A stretch of 60,689 nt of DNA, taken from the IMG/VR virus record IMGVR_UViG_3300042922_000286, positions 64,001 to 124,689 of that record; one strand, written 5' to 3'. Position numbers and translations under genes: made by a program. Of the stretch, positions 25,605 through 33,614 are shown piece by piece. The notes beneath the pieces are model-generated. The model made no database searches and was not told where the DNA came from. It saw only the letters and a list, made by a program, of their open reading frames with translations. This stretch comes from a virus. Position 1 is the first letter of the stretch. Every line of letters begins with the position of its first letter.

Positions 25605-25636
25605 ACCTATATATTATACCTATAGGCTATATAGGT
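25605..25636. promoter_or_regulatory. 32-bp nested palindrome (ACCTATATA / TATATAGGT)
   Basis: The 9-bp arms are perfect inverted repeats, and CCTATAGG lies at the centre. The arms share the ATAGGT half-site of the 15-bp operator. It precedes a long plus-strand run of genes and may be the operator of that promoter. Confidence 0.55.
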
Positions 25637-25679
25637 CACGTTATGTAGTTTTAAGACTTTTGGGACAGGAAGGTGCGCC

Positions 25680-25955
25680 GTGTCATTAAAATCCCACATG
25701 GAATTTAATTTTTTGGGTATCGCATTTGTAGCCGATGACATACCTAAGAAGAAAGCGGAAAAGGTCTATGCACTAATGGAAGATATCATCGAGAAATATA
25801 AAGAAAAGGCGCAAGAAGAATTTGACGCACACCTAGAGAAGATGAATCTGGAAAGCGCTATGGGTGTGGTTATTCCCAAGGAGGTGCGCCATGTACGAAG
25901 CTCTCGTAAACGCAATAACGGAAGCGCGGAAGAGTATTCGAGCAAATATACGTGA
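25680..25955 (+). CDS. Hypothetical helical protein (91 aa), first gene of early operon
   Basis: A 91-residue protein starting with GTG after AGGAAGGTGCGCC. The middle is a charged helix (KKKAEKVYALMEDIIEKYKE) and the C-terminus is basic. Its last 65 nt overlap the next gene in another frame, and both starts share the unusual AGGTGCGCC leader. No function recognised. Confidence 0.6.
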   Translation: MSLKSHMEFNFLGIAFVADDIPKKKAEKVYALMEDIIEKYKEKAQEEFDAHLEKMNLESAMGVVIPKEVRHVRSSRKRNNGSAEEYSSKYT

Positions 25956-26088
25956 GCCGTTGGCCAAAGCTGACATTACACATGCAGGGTGGGGTACGGT
26001 GTGCCACCTACTTCACTTGCTAGAGTGTGACGTGGAAGAGGCTAGAAAGATTGCACAGTACAAGGCTACAGGGAAGGTGCAGGAATGA
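25891..26088 (+). CDS. Hypothetical protein (65 aa)
   Basis: A 65-residue helical protein. The ATG at 25891 follows AAGGAGGTGCGCC; the longer upstream frame is only overlap with the previous gene. It overlaps the next gene by 4 nt. No function recognised. Confidence 0.6.
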   Translation: MYEALVNAITEARKSIRANIREPLAKADITHAGWGTVCHLLHLLECDVEEARKIAQYKATGKVQE

Positions 26089-26621
26089 AGGATCAATTGC
26101 ATACGTTCAGAGGCGGTGTAACTACGTTTACGAACACGGTTACTCCCGTAGTTAACAAAGTGATGTTTAACAAACCGCGTAACGGGTTGTGGACTAGTAC
26201 GTATAGTGAGAGTGTAGGCAGCAGGTGGATGGATTGGTGTATAGGCGAGAGCTTCTCCGTCCCTGAAAATGGTGTGTGGAAAGGTGTTATATTAACGCCC
26301 GCCGCGGACGCTAAAGTACTCGTTATTGACAGCGCGCAAGACCTTACAGAAGTGCTGTCGTGGGCATCTATTGTTTACCCTGAGTTTAGTGTATTTGGGT
26401 CGTTTATTGACTTCGAAAAGGTCTCCACAAAGTACGATGCGATCAACCTTACACACGAAGGGCAGCAGCGAACTCGATTTGTTGATTTTGGGAATATGTA
26501 CGGGTGGGACTGCGAGTCTACTATCTGGTTCAGGTGGAAGTTTGACAGTGTTCGCCCTGTTACGCTGACCACGGAGGGTTACGAGGTCAAGCAAATCGAG
26601 TACGGGGAGGTTACACTGTGA
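26085..26621 (+). CDS. Conserved phage protein of unknown function (178 aa)
   Basis: A 178-residue protein with many Trp and aromatic residues (GLWTSTYSESVGSRWMDWC, FGNMYGWDCESTIWFRWKF). The pattern, with SRWMDWC near the start, EGQQRTRF in the middle and YGWDCE toward the end, recalls a family found in many large phages and some bacterial accessory regions, often next to nucleic-acid genes. The activity is unknown. It is translationally coupled at both ends (4-nt overlaps). Confidence 0.7.
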   Translation: MKDQLHTFRGGVTTFTNTVTPVVNKVMFNKPRNGLWTSTYSESVGSRWMDWCIGESFSVPENGVWKGVILTPAADAKVLVIDSAQDLTEVLSWASIVYPEFSVFGSFIDFEKVSTKYDAINLTHEGQQRTRFVDFGNMYGWDCESTIWFRWKFDSVRPVTLTTEGYEVKQIEYGEVTL

Positions 26622-26986
26622 ATAGTAATAAAAATATGTCCAATGCTGAATTGTTGGAAAAGCTTGAAAGTTTAGCGGAAAACAAAGAAACCGCACCAAA
26701 TTCGCAAGCTCATGATGAGTATTGCGAAGAAATTGCCGATGTTAAGCGCGAAGTACTATCGCGCATGGAGGGAAGTACGGGCGTTTCGGCGGGGGCTAAG
26801 TTTGAGTATGGCTACCTTTACCGCAACCAGCGTTATAAGTGGACGTTATCTAGGGTAAGTGAACTTAAATCAGATAACGAGTTAGATGCTTTAACGGAAC
26901 TGGACGCCTTAAATGAATTGGGCGCACAAGGTTGGGAACTGGCTGCACTCACGGGAGCTACACTCGTCATGAAACGTCATAAATAA
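26618..26986 (+). CDS. DUF4177-like small protein
   Basis: A 122-residue protein starting with GTG after GGGGAGG. The C-terminal part (LNELGAQGWELAALTGAT followed by LVMKR) matches the short beta-alpha-beta DUF4177 family. The N-terminal half is a charged helix. The role is unknown. The first of four dispersed intergenic repeats starts at its stop codon. Confidence 0.65.
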   Translation: MNSNKNMSNAELLEKLESLAENKETAPNSQAHDEYCEEIADVKREVLSRMEGSTGVSAGAKFEYGYLYRNQRYKWTLSRVSELKSDNELDALTELDALNELGAQGWELAALTGATLVMKRHK

Positions 26987-27012
26987 AGTGTGAGTTCGAT
27001 TGAGAGTGAGGG
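26984..27012 (+). repeat. Cassette-flanking repeat, left type (copy A)
   Basis: TAAAGTGTGAGTTCGATTGA begins at the stop codon of the upstream gene. It resembles the copy at 40668, also immediately upstream of a lone AT-rich gene. Confidence 0.55.
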
Positions 27013-27018
27013 AGTGTA

Positions 27019-27255
27019 TTGAAGGATAAAATAAAATATTTTGGGATAGAAGCATTGCCTATCCATAAGGAGATATGCGGATATTTGATTGACAATGATA
27101 TAACCTTTCATTGTTATAATGGCGGTTTGAAGATGATTCAAATTGAAAAAGTTCAGCCATTAGCGAAAGGTGATTTTATCGGGGCTATTGCAGACATATT
27201 TAATCTCGTTGAAAATCGCAGGGGCAAGGATACAATTTACTACAAGTCTAAATAA
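27019..27255 (+). CDS. AT-rich hypothetical gene (78 aa) flanked by repeats
   Basis: A 78-residue protein, probably starting with TTG after GAGGGAG. It is visibly more AT-rich than its neighbours. It lies between a left-type repeat and a right-type repeat that begins at its own stop codon, the same layout as the gene at 40705. The C-terminal region is ENRRGKDTIYYKSK. Function unknown; the context suggests a mobile or recently acquired gene. Confidence 0.6.
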   Translation: MKDKIKYFGIEALPIHKEICGYLIDNDITFHCYNGGLKMIQIEKVQPLAKGDFIGAIADIFNLVENRRGKDTIYYKSK

Positions 27256-27274
27256 AATATGACTTCAATTTACC
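27250..27274 (+). repeat. Cassette-flanking repeat, right type (copy B)
   Basis: AATAAAATATGACTTCAATT spans the stop codon; copy D at 41100 differs by only one base over about 22 nt. Confidence 0.7.
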
Positions 27275-27276
27275 CT

Positions 27277-27307
27277 GAGTCTCTTTAACTAGAGGCTCTT
27301 TTTTTGT
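27277..27307 (+). terminator. Rho-independent terminator
   Basis: GAGTCTC pairs with GAGGCTC (one G-T pair) and is followed by TTTTTTTT. It ends the first part of the early operon. Confidence 0.85.
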
Positions 27308-27374
27308 TTGTAACCCCATCTAAACCATGGTTTGTTTAGTGCGTATAGAAAAAACAAGGAGGTACGTGGATAAA

Positions 27375-27827
27375 ATGGTCAAGAAGGTTTTGGATAAAAC
27401 TTGGGGTTATGCTGTTGGTATTATTTCAGTTGTTCTTATGAACACCTCCCAGTGGGAGTGGGGTATTGCTCTTTACATTACGCTTTTGTCTTTTATATTT
27501 GGCTTGCACAATCGTTTATTATTCAAAATTACGTGGCTAACACGCAAACCCCGCCGCCTTTTGCATTGGTGGTTTGGCCGTAAGTGGTATTGGGCATACC
27601 GCGGCGGCATTGTAAAAGTTGTCATTCGTGAACGTGATCACCCTACGCTGTGGTCTGCCATGGAGTACCGCAAATGGTCTGACGGCAAGCGTGGGTTTAA
27701 TTATTTTAGCGCCTCCCGTGATTCATTTCACCGCACCAAGGATGAAGCTATCAAGGCACTAGTTACTCTGCGCGATTATGAAGCAAATGCTATACGTACA
27801 TTCCACGAAGGGAGGTGCAAGCGTTGA
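27375..27827 (+). CDS. Small membrane protein (150 aa)
   Basis: A 150-residue protein with two adjacent N-terminal transmembrane segments (WGYAVGIISVVLMNT and WGIALYITLLSFIFGL), then a basic aromatic stretch (RRLLHWWFGRKWYWAYR) and a cytoplasmic tail. AGGAGG lies 11 nt before the ATG at 27375. It may act at the host membrane, for instance in exclusion, but no family is recognised. Confidence 0.65.
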   Translation: MVKKVLDKTWGYAVGIISVVLMNTSQWEWGIALYITLLSFIFGLHNRLLFKITWLTRKPRRLLHWWFGRKWYWAYRGGIVKVVIRERDHPTLWSAMEYRKWSDGKRGFNYFSASRDSFHRTKDEAIKALVTLRDYEANAIRTFHEGRCKR

Positions 27828-28150
27828 GAAATCAAGAGCTTGTGGTTGAGTTCATACGTGGCGCTACTGAGGGTATAAACCATAGTCGTACTCTTGGTAT
27901 TTATGGTGATGAATTGGTGCATTACGAAACTGTGATCGCCCGCCGCGTCAGTAACGGTATTATGGTGTCTGAGCGTTACTACTCACCTACCACCAACCGT
28001 ATTACCCAATGTATCAGACTGGAGTACATTGGTGTTATTTATTGGGTACCGCATGTGCGGCTCAACGATAGTGAATACCGTAAGCTTGATTATGGAGCCA
28101 AGCTTGATTATGACCCTAACAAGGGTGTTGACCCTATATTCAGACTCTAG
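27824..28150 (+). CDS. Hypothetical protein (108 aa)
   Basis: The start TTG overlaps the previous stop (TTGA) and follows GGGAGGTG. The product is beta-rich with many Tyr and Arg residues and ends DPNKGVDPIFRL. No function recognised. Confidence 0.6.
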   Translation: MRNQELVVEFIRGATEGINHSRTLGIYGDELVHYETVIARRVSNGIMVSERYYSPTTNRITQCIRLEYIGVIYWVPHVRLNDSEYRKLDYGAKLDYDPNKGVDPIFRL

Positions 28151-28161
28151 GAGGCACGAAA

Positions 28162-28572
28162 ATGGACAAAGTAGCGGTATTAAAGGGCATTGGCGCTAAC
28201 GAGATAGTCATTATTGGCATGGTATTCCCCACATTGGAGGCTGGCGAAGCTTACATGGATGCGGCATTCAAGCCATATGAAGGTAAAATGATCGCAACGT
28301 TCCAGTATGTTAATAAAGAGCGTGTCTCGGTGGAAGTTCCTTTGTTCGCTAAGAAACACGGAGAGAGGGACGGGTCCCGATTCATTAGATACTCTTATCA
28401 GGATGACAACATCATGAAAGATGGGCGCGACGAGGAAACTGGAACGGACAACGGTGGCAGCTTCGCAGAGAACTTCTTCACCAGTTATTACGACGGGTGC
28501 GGTGGCTGCTACACCCTTGTACTTGAAGAAGTACCGTTTGGTAAGCCTTTGGTTCCGTTCAATCTTGACTAG
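28162..28572 (+). CDS. Hypothetical protein (136 aa)
   Basis: A 136-residue mixed alpha/beta protein starting after CTAGGAGGCACGAAA. The C-terminal half has YYDGCGGCYTLVLEE, with a CGGC pair that could bind metal or form a disulfide. No family recognised. Confidence 0.6.
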   Translation: MDKVAVLKGIGANEIVIIGMVFPTLEAGEAYMDAAFKPYEGKMIATFQYVNKERVSVEVPLFAKKHGERDGSRFIRYSYQDDNIMKDGRDEETGTDNGGSFAENFFTSYYDGCGGCYTLVLEEVPFGKPLVPFNLD

Positions 28573-28588
28573 AGAGGGGCACATATGA

Positions 28589-28795
28589 ATGTCAGGATTT
28601 TGGGATAGTCGCAAAGGCATGAAGGATTTCGCAATAGTTAGTATCGACACCAAAAAGGTATTAAAGCATGTATCCATATTTCATGTAAGAACCACCATAC
28701 GTAGGTACTCCGCTTTAGGCATCGATAGTGAGGAGCAAGTATATTACCCTTGCTGTAACCGCTTGGTTGATTGCTCGTGCGGTCAGTATCAGTAA
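28589..28795 (+). CDS. Small protein with C-terminal Cys cluster (68 aa)
   Basis: A 68-residue protein with YYPCCNRLVDCSCGQYQ at its end; the four Cys suggest a metal site. The start follows GAGGGG. Function unknown. Confidence 0.55.
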   Translation: MSGFWDSRKGMKDFAIVSIDTKKVLKHVSIFHVRTTIRRYSALGIDSEEQVYYPCCNRLVDCSCGQYQ

Positions 28796-28815
28796 GTTAT
28801 ATCTTATCTTTGGGT

Positions 28816-28836
28816 GAGCCGCCCTGCGCGGCTCTA
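28816..28836 (+). other. GC-rich hairpin GAGCCGC/GCGGCTC
   Basis: A perfect 7-bp stem with a short loop lies just before the next start codon. It has no T-run and may affect translation of the downstream gene. Confidence 0.5.
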
Positions 28837-28842
28837 AAAGTA

Positions 28843-29103
28843 ATGCGGCTAATGACAGTCCCAAGCCTGTACAAAACGCAGAGGGTACCTGATTCAGGAA
28901 GGAAGATTAACATAGAAGAAAATTTGGTAGGTAAGTTCGTGGAAGTGGTTGAGGATTCACTTACAAATAACAAGCCCATGATGACGTGGGATGAGTTCTA
29001 TGACCTGTGCGAGGTTCCTGCATCTGATCGCACAGACATCGGCACCGCCGCCATCCTCAACCAAGCAACCCCCGTGCTGCGTGAGAAGGGATACAACGTG
29101 TAA
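28843..29103 (+). CDS. Hypothetical protein (86 aa)
   Basis: A mostly helical protein (KINIEENLVGKFVEVVEDSL, MMTWDEFYDLCEVP). The start is uncertain: no good ribosome binding site is near the ATG at 28843, and a GC-rich hairpin precedes it. Function unknown. Confidence 0.5.
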   Translation: MRLMTVPSLYKTQRVPDSGRKINIEENLVGKFVEVVEDSLTNNKPMMTWDEFYDLCEVPASDRTDIGTAAILNQATPVLREKGYNV

Positions 29104-29170
29104 TGACTGCTGTGTTGTATGTATTGGACTCATCCAAATCGGTCAGCAGCTAACAAAAGGAGGTGAGTCA

Positions 29171-29341
29171 GTGGAGTTTAGACACGAAAATGGAAGAATC
29201 TACGGCAAGCTTTCTAACAGCGGAGAGTGGGCAGATATTACGGATAGCCTATTACCTGCTGTCAATGACTACCTTGATTACCGATTTGAATTAATAACAG
29301 GCGTCCGCCCAAATAAAAAGGAGAATCGTACAAGTGAATAA
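29171..29341 (+). CDS. Small hypothetical protein (56 aa)
   Basis: The GTG at 29171 has an ideal AAAGGAGGTGAGTCA leader, so translation is likely although the frame extends upstream. The product begins VEFRHENGRIYGKLSNSGEW. It overlaps the next gene by 8 nt. Function unknown. Confidence 0.6.
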   Translation: MEFRHENGRIYGKLSNSGEWADITDSLLPAVNDYLDYRFELITGVRPNKKENRTSE

Positions 29342-30137
29342 CGCGAATAAGAATATGCTTGCTCACATCACAGACCTTGTAAACGAAGGCAATCTTATTT
29401 TTGCATGTAACCACAGAACGAGTCAAAAATACTATCTCGAACGTGGCAAGAATGATTTTCTGGCACATGTTGAAGTAGGACTGCGCTATCATGACCGCTA
29501 CAGTAAATATGTGTTTGAAGACTGCTACTGCTTTGAGTGCGGTAAGACGGTACGTTACCGCCTCGAAGACAATAAGCTTGTTCCCAACAAGGAAGAGTGC
29601 TTTCGTCAATCTGAAGTTGTGGTAGATATTAACGTGCCATCTGGTAATTTGATATTCGCGGACTGGTTGAAGTATGGAAGGGAAGTCCTTGAGTATTTGG
29701 ATGACGACGGCGAAAGTATCAACTGTACCAAAGGTATTGTGCAGCGTATAGATAGATATGCTACTGAAAATGTTCTTCATGTGTTCGTCGGTAACACCTG
29801 CCCGAGCATCTATATGAAGGACGGTGTGCTATCCGTAGGTAATAACGCCTATGACGAGGACGACAATGAAATACCGCTTGTTCCCGGCGGCAATAACATA
29901 GGGTCAGTATGTACTGACCTGTGGTGGGTCACTGCTATTGACCGTTCGATCTATGAGTCTATGTTGGCCGCCGCTTACGGTGAGGATGAAGTAGAGAACA
30001 AGATTGCCGAGGTCATCAAGGATGCAGATGTTGTCACCAAAGTCGAACCCGGCATGTATAGGTGTCGCTATAACACGAAGTCTAGCGATGATGGTGAGAG
30101 TAGGCTATATGTCACAATGGAAAGGCTGGTGCATTAA
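29334..30137 (+). CDS. Hypothetical protein (267 aa) with possible metal site
   Basis: A 267-residue protein starting with GTG after AAGGAG. A Cys motif (DCYCFECGKTVRYR) near residue 65 could bind zinc. The middle has ADWLKYGREVLEYLDDD and the end is acidic. The size and style fit accessory proteins of large Firmicute phages. No family recognised. Confidence 0.6.
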   Translation: MNNANKNMLAHITDLVNEGNLIFACNHRTSQKYYLERGKNDFLAHVEVGLRYHDRYSKYVFEDCYCFECGKTVRYRLEDNKLVPNKEECFRQSEVVVDINVPSGNLIFADWLKYGREVLEYLDDDGESINCTKGIVQRIDRYATENVLHVFVGNTCPSIYMKDGVLSVGNNAYDEDDNEIPLVPGGNNIGSVCTDLWWVTAIDRSIYESMLAAAYGEDEVENKIAEVIKDADVVTKVEPGMYRCRYNTKSSDDGESRLYVTMERLVH

Positions 30138-30386
30138 ATGGCGCAGTGGGGTAATGAACAATCCAGAGTATTGAAAGGACTTGACCTCATCAATCACCAC
30201 ATCGAAGAGGTCGAGGAAGAGTTGACTCCACTCAAGGTCGAAGCGATTCAACTGCTCGGCAAGGGCAGAAAGCCAATCACGGCCAAGATATTGGCGGCGA
30301 AAGCTACCCACTTGGGTATGTATCACGATTTCCTTGTACAGTTGCGCGAGGAATATATCAGGGAAAGAGAGGAGGCGGCGCGGTGA
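30138..30386 (+). CDS. Small coiled-coil protein (82 aa)
   Basis: An 82-residue helical protein with heptad-like Leu/Glu spacing (GLDLINHHIEEVEEELTPL; FLVQLREEYIREREEAAR). It overlaps the next gene by 4 nt. Probably a multimerising accessory protein; function unknown. Confidence 0.6.
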   Translation: MAQWGNEQSRVLKGLDLINHHIEEVEEELTPLKVEAIQLLGKGRKPITAKILAAKATHLGMYHDFLVQLREEYIREREEAAR

Positions 30387-30664
30387 TTAAACAAGTCAAC
30401 GCTTTCGATACCGGGATTTTGAAGAAGGGCAAGGGCATCGTGGTTACTGAGAAAGCCAAGAGCGCGAAGCCCTTGGTATACCATGCACTCATCCTTGAAT
30501 GTAAGCTGCTTGCTCTGGAAGTGGCGTATGTACAAGACAGCGTTGTGGATACAAGAATTATCAAACCCAACGATGTAGCCGATGGGGAGGTCAAATTGCA
30601 GTTGATGATTCCTTACAAGGAACATGCTCCTGCTGTTAACGCTACGGAGGTGTCCGCGAAATGA
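30383..30664 (+). CDS. Hypothetical protein (93 aa)
   Basis: Begins with GTG overlapping the previous gene; beta-rich C-terminal half. It overlaps the next gene by 4 nt, so three genes here are translationally coupled. No family recognised. Confidence 0.55.
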   Translation: MIKQVNAFDTGILKKGKGIVVTEKAKSAKPLVYHALILECKLLALEVAYVQDSVVDTRIIKPNDVADGEVKLQLMIPYKEHAPAVNATEVSAK

Positions 30665-31014
30665 CAGCCGCAGATATGGCCTTTTACAGGTGCAAGCCTT
30701 TGTCCTGCACGATTGGTTCATACCCTTTTATCAGCGCTGTTGTTCCTAAGTCATTCAAGCTGAAAACCAACGAGAATCTCAAACATGTCATGGTCATCCT
30801 CAATTTCGAAGGACTCAAGGCGGTCGTAATTGGATGCAGAGATCAAGTAGTCCAATACATACGCGACAGATATGAAGAGGACGTGTACGAAGTGTCCAAC
30901 AGTATTGAGCAAGCCACCGGGTTTGTTACTAAGCATGAATTGCTTAGGTACTACGGTAGCCGGTTCGACGGCGTACGTGCCAATTATTTTAATCTGTATG
31001 ACGGAGGATATTAA
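30661..31014 (+). CDS. Hypothetical protein (117 aa)
   Basis: A 117-residue mixed alpha/beta protein containing GLKAVVIGCRDQVVQYIRDR. Its ending (THELLRYYG-like helix, then FNLYDGGY) resembles the end of the next gene in layout, and the two may be distant relatives. Function unknown. Confidence 0.55.
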   Translation: MTAADMAFYRCKPLSCTIGSYPFISAVVPKSFKLKTNENLKHVMVILNFEGLKAVVIGCRDQVVQYIRDRYEEDVYEVSNSIEQATGFVTKHELLRYYGSRFDGVRANYFNLYDGGY

Positions 31015-31015
31015 G

Positions 31016-31387
31016 ATGCACCATCTGACAGTTGAATGGGCGACCTTCTTTGGGGAGGTCGCCGCCAACGGCCTCTCGATTAATGGTACTGTGCAGTACG
31101 GTTCTCGGTTTTGCTGTTTGGCGTTTGGCGAGGTCGGAAAGTCCATCATCATGGTAGTGGGTACGCCATCGAGTGTGACAACGTACATTAACGCACACGA
31201 TCACGCAACGCTTGTCTATGGACAGCCAGAGGTACATTGCAAAGGGTTTATTTACGCCTATGAATTGGCGGACCATATGGATTCGTACCGTTGGGAATAC
31301 GACAAGACCTCAATCGGCGTGGTTAACTTGCTGACTAACAAAAACTACATGGTGAGGGAAAAAAGAAAATCTGAGATCGCGGTCTAA
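31016..31387 (+). CDS. Hypothetical protein (123 aa)
   Basis: The ATG at 31016 follows CGGAGGATATTAAG. The product has KSIIMVVGTPSSVTTYINAH and FIYAYELADHMDSYRWEYD, the same order of elements as the previous gene, suggesting an old duplication. It ends just before operator copy 3. Function unknown. Confidence 0.6.
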   Translation: MHHLTVEWATFFGEVAANGLSINGTVQYGSRFCCLAFGEVGKSIIMVVGTPSSVTTYINAHDHATLVYGQPEVHCKGFIYAYELADHMDSYRWEYDKTSIGVVNLLTNKNYMVREKRKSEIAV

Positions 31388-31395
31388 ACAATGGT

Positions 31396-31410
31396 ATAGG
31401 TACCACGTAT
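31396..31410. promoter_or_regulatory. Palindromic operator, copy 3
   Basis: ATAGGTACCACGTAT keeps most of the 15-bp palindrome, and the flanking sequence TATATAGAATG is the same as after copy 1. It stands before the genes leading into the amidoligase cluster. Confidence 0.6.
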
Positions 31411-31444
31411 ATAGAATGTGAAGGACGAAATAGGAGGCGGCACC

Positions 31445-31618
31445 ATGTTGGATAACATTACAGGTACTTGGTGGTTTAATACGATCGGCTTGGTCCTTTT
31501 CATATTTGCCATCGGTGTCCCCTTAAAGTACTTGATCTTCGGTTACACAGAAGTTGAATACGTGACGGAGATCGAAGTTCTTGTAGAAAGAAAGGTTGGT
31601 GTAGCTAATGCCTCGTAA
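31445..31618 (+). CDS. Small single-pass membrane protein (57 aa)
   Basis: A 57-residue protein with one hydrophobic segment (TIGLVLFIFAIGVPLKYLIF) and a short C-terminal tail. AGGAGG precedes the ATG. It overlaps the cyclotransferase gene by 11 nt. Function unknown. Confidence 0.6.
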   Translation: MLDNITGTWWFNTIGLVLFIFAIGVPLKYLIFGYTEVEYVTEIEVLVERKVGVANAS

Positions 31619-32081
31619 GAGAGCAAAACTCAACTCTCGGCGGGTGCCTCGGTCCTACTATCAGGACGAGGACTTTCAGGAATACTTGCCAGCCTTCGTG
31701 TACGGGACGTTACGGGTAGGCTTCGGCAACTATCGTTCGCTGCTACAAGGAAATGTGGATCAGATCGTCCCCGGTTCTGTTCGCGGAATCATACATGCAG
31801 TAATGGGTAACAGAGGCTTCCCTTGCCTATTCGATGAGGAAGGTACTGTAAAGGGCGAATTGATGTATATAAAGCGCGATCGCTACATAGAGGTTATGTT
31901 CGATCTGGACATGTTGGAAGGCAATGGCTTTATGTACCAACGACGCAAAACAACGGTAACAACCGAAAACGGCGAATCTGTTACTGCTTGGGCTTATTAC
32001 TGGATGGGCAGCAAGAGACAGATAGGACTGTTCATTCGAAGCGGCGACTGGAAAGCACATGTCATTGCACAGCAAGGGTAA
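31608..32081 (+). CDS. Gamma-glutamylcyclotransferase-like (AIG2/GGCT) protein
   Basis: A 157-residue protein of the AIG2/GGCT fold. The substrate-binding motif VYGTLR is at residues 31-36, and the catalytic Glu is in LDMLEGNG (Glu104), followed by the usual YxRR pattern. Family members cyclise gamma-glutamyl amines to 5-oxoproline and release the free amine. The first 28 residues are a basic extension. It opens a set with two amidoligases and a glutamine amidotransferase. In that context it may trim or release gamma-glutamyl amide products, which is an inference. Confidence 0.8.
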   Translation: MPRKRAKLNSRRVPRSYYQDEDFQEYLPAFVYGTLRVGFGNYRSLLQGNVDQIVPGSVRGIIHAVMGNRGFPCLFDEEGTVKGELMYIKRDRYIEVMFDLDMLEGNGFMYQRRKTTVTTENGESVTAWAYYWMGSKRQIGLFIRSGDWKAHVIAQQG

Positions 32082-32097
32082 TGACAAATACTGAAAA

Positions 32098-32183
32098 AGT
32101 TTGAGATCTGCTTACAGCCTATCGTTTGTGAGGATAGGTTGTTGGGAGTACTCAAACTCCAACAATACCATCGAGTAGGAGTT
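32098..32183 (+). promoter_or_regulatory. Structured leader with mutually exclusive stems before first amidoligase
   Basis: AGTTTGAG (32098-32105) can pair with CTCAAACT (32151-32158) around a perfect 9-bp hairpin (CAGCCTATC with GATAGGTTG). The sequence AACTCC (32155-32160), which overlaps the first stem, can instead pair with GGAGTT (32178-32183), which includes the ribosome binding site. The two folds exclude each other, the layout of a translational switch. Any ligand is unknown. Confidence 0.55.
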
Positions 32184-32191
32184 GATAGGAA

Positions 32192-33493
32192 ATGCCCGCA
32201 ATAACAAACTCTGTTGTGGGGGTAGTGACCTGCACTTGCGGCGTAGAAGTCGATAGGTCACATACGCTTATTGTACGGCGGGAAAGTAGGGAAAGTCATG
32301 TGTGCTTTACATGCTTACTGCACGACTACGTACCCTGCTCTTGTGGTTCTATGGTAGTGCGTTCGGAAGCCGTTATACATGACGGTGAATCGTACTGCCC
32401 TGAATGCTCCCGTAACCACTTCTTTCTTAGTATTCATGACCGACGCCAACGTTATCATCGTTCGCGGCTGGTTGAGGACAGCTATGGTAATTTCTTACTA
32501 TCCTCCTTGCTTGAAGGCGATCCGCCCGAATATGTTCGGTGCGAGGCATCTGGTCACTTTGTACCACATGTGGATGCTGTATTCAGAGAAAACAAGTACT
32601 ACCATCCAAGTCATGTACCGGTACGCCATAAGGTTCACCGCTACAGTCACAAGCCTGAACCTATCTTCCACGGCAGCAAACATGATCATTTGAAGATCGG
32701 CTTGGAGTTGGAGATCGAGCGCGGTGGGTACGATAACAGGGTGTGTGATAAGATACTAGAAATTGTACACCCTGAGGGTGTGATTGACGCCGATTCAATC
32801 ATGTATGGTAAGACGGACTCATCTATTAACAATGGCTTTGAGATTGTTACCCATCCTTGCACGTTCGCCTTTCACATGCAAAATATCCCTTGGGGTGCAT
32901 TACTTCAAAAGGCAGAGGAGCTAAGTTTCAATCCCAACCCAACCAGTTGTGGCCTTCACCTCCACTTGTCTCGCAGGTATTGGGGACAGTCAGAGACACG
33001 GCAAGATGTTGGTATCATGAAACTCCTATTCTTGGTTGAGCGCTATTGGGACAAACTTTTGAAATTCTCCCGCCGCACTCAAGAGCAGGTAGATCGATGG
33101 GCAAGCCGATACGGTATGCGGAACACTCCAAAGGAGATTCTGGACTATGCCAAGAGCGGGCAAGGCAGGTACAAGGCGGTCAACTTGGAAAATCCACATA
33201 CGGTCGAATTGAGACTGTTCCGTGGTACTCTTGACCCTAAAGTACTGCGGGCAACTATCCAGTTGTGCTTTGTCCTTGCTCAGGTGAGTAAGGGAACCAC
33301 GGTGGAGGGCATAGTGGCACTTACTTGGAATGACCTGTGTGAAAAATTTCACGATCACAGCGAATTGTGGGATTACCTTGGGGATCTTGGTCTTCAACGG
33401 GAGTTGAGCCGGGAAGAACAAAGGGTAGCGGACGATCAATACTTGGTATCCCAAATCGTTAACTCAGTAATTCCTGCCCCTGCCTACTTCTAG
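32192..33493 (+). CDS. Amidoligase (COOH-NH2 ligase, glutamine synthetase-like fold) 1
   Basis: A 433-residue protein. The N-terminal 70 residues carry Cys pairs (CTCG, CFTC, CSCG, CPEC) that look like two zinc-binding units. The catalytic domain starts near HKPEPIF: GLELEIER is the first acidic metal motif, CGLHLHLSRRYWG the His motif, and RYKAVNL with TVELRLFRGTLD the C-terminal Arg/Glu motif of the Amidoligase_2 family. Such enzymes are predicted to join carboxyl and amino groups using ATP. It is paralogous to the gene at 34902. Substrates here are unknown. Confidence 0.8.
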   Translation: MPAITNSVVGVVTCTCGVEVDRSHTLIVRRESRESHVCFTCLLHDYVPCSCGSMVVRSEAVIHDGESYCPECSRNHFFLSIHDRRQRYHRSRLVEDSYGNFLLSSLLEGDPPEYVRCEASGHFVPHVDAVFRENKYYHPSHVPVRHKVHRYSHKPEPIFHGSKHDHLKIGLELEIERGGYDNRVCDKILEIVHPEGVIDADSIMYGKTDSSINNGFEIVTHPCTFAFHMQNIPWGALLQKAEELSFNPNPTSCGLHLHLSRRYWGQSETRQDVGIMKLLFLVERYWDKLLKFSRRTQEQVDRWASRYGMRNTPKEILDYAKSGQGRYKAVNLENPHTVELRLFRGTLDPKVLRATIQLCFVLAQVSKGTTVEGIVALTWNDLCEKFHDHSELWDYLGDLGLQRELSREEQRVADDQYLVSQIVNSVIPAPAYF

Positions 33494-33614
33494 TAGAGTC
33501 GAGCAGAGCAGAGCTAAGAGAGAAATGTTAGAGCTGTCATAGAGGCACATCCATCCTTGGGTGAGCTTATTCGGAATGCCAAAAAAATGCCTATGAGCAA
33601 AGGAGACATATCAA
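33494..33614 (+). promoter_or_regulatory. Leader of glutamine amidotransferase gene with hairpin
   Basis: A 120-nt gap with a hairpin (GC-CATCC / GGGTG-GC around one mismatch), and ATAGAGGC upstream that could pair with GCCTAT near the start. The layout recalls the pseudoknot leaders at 34821 and 43991, but the match is weak. Confidence 0.3.
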
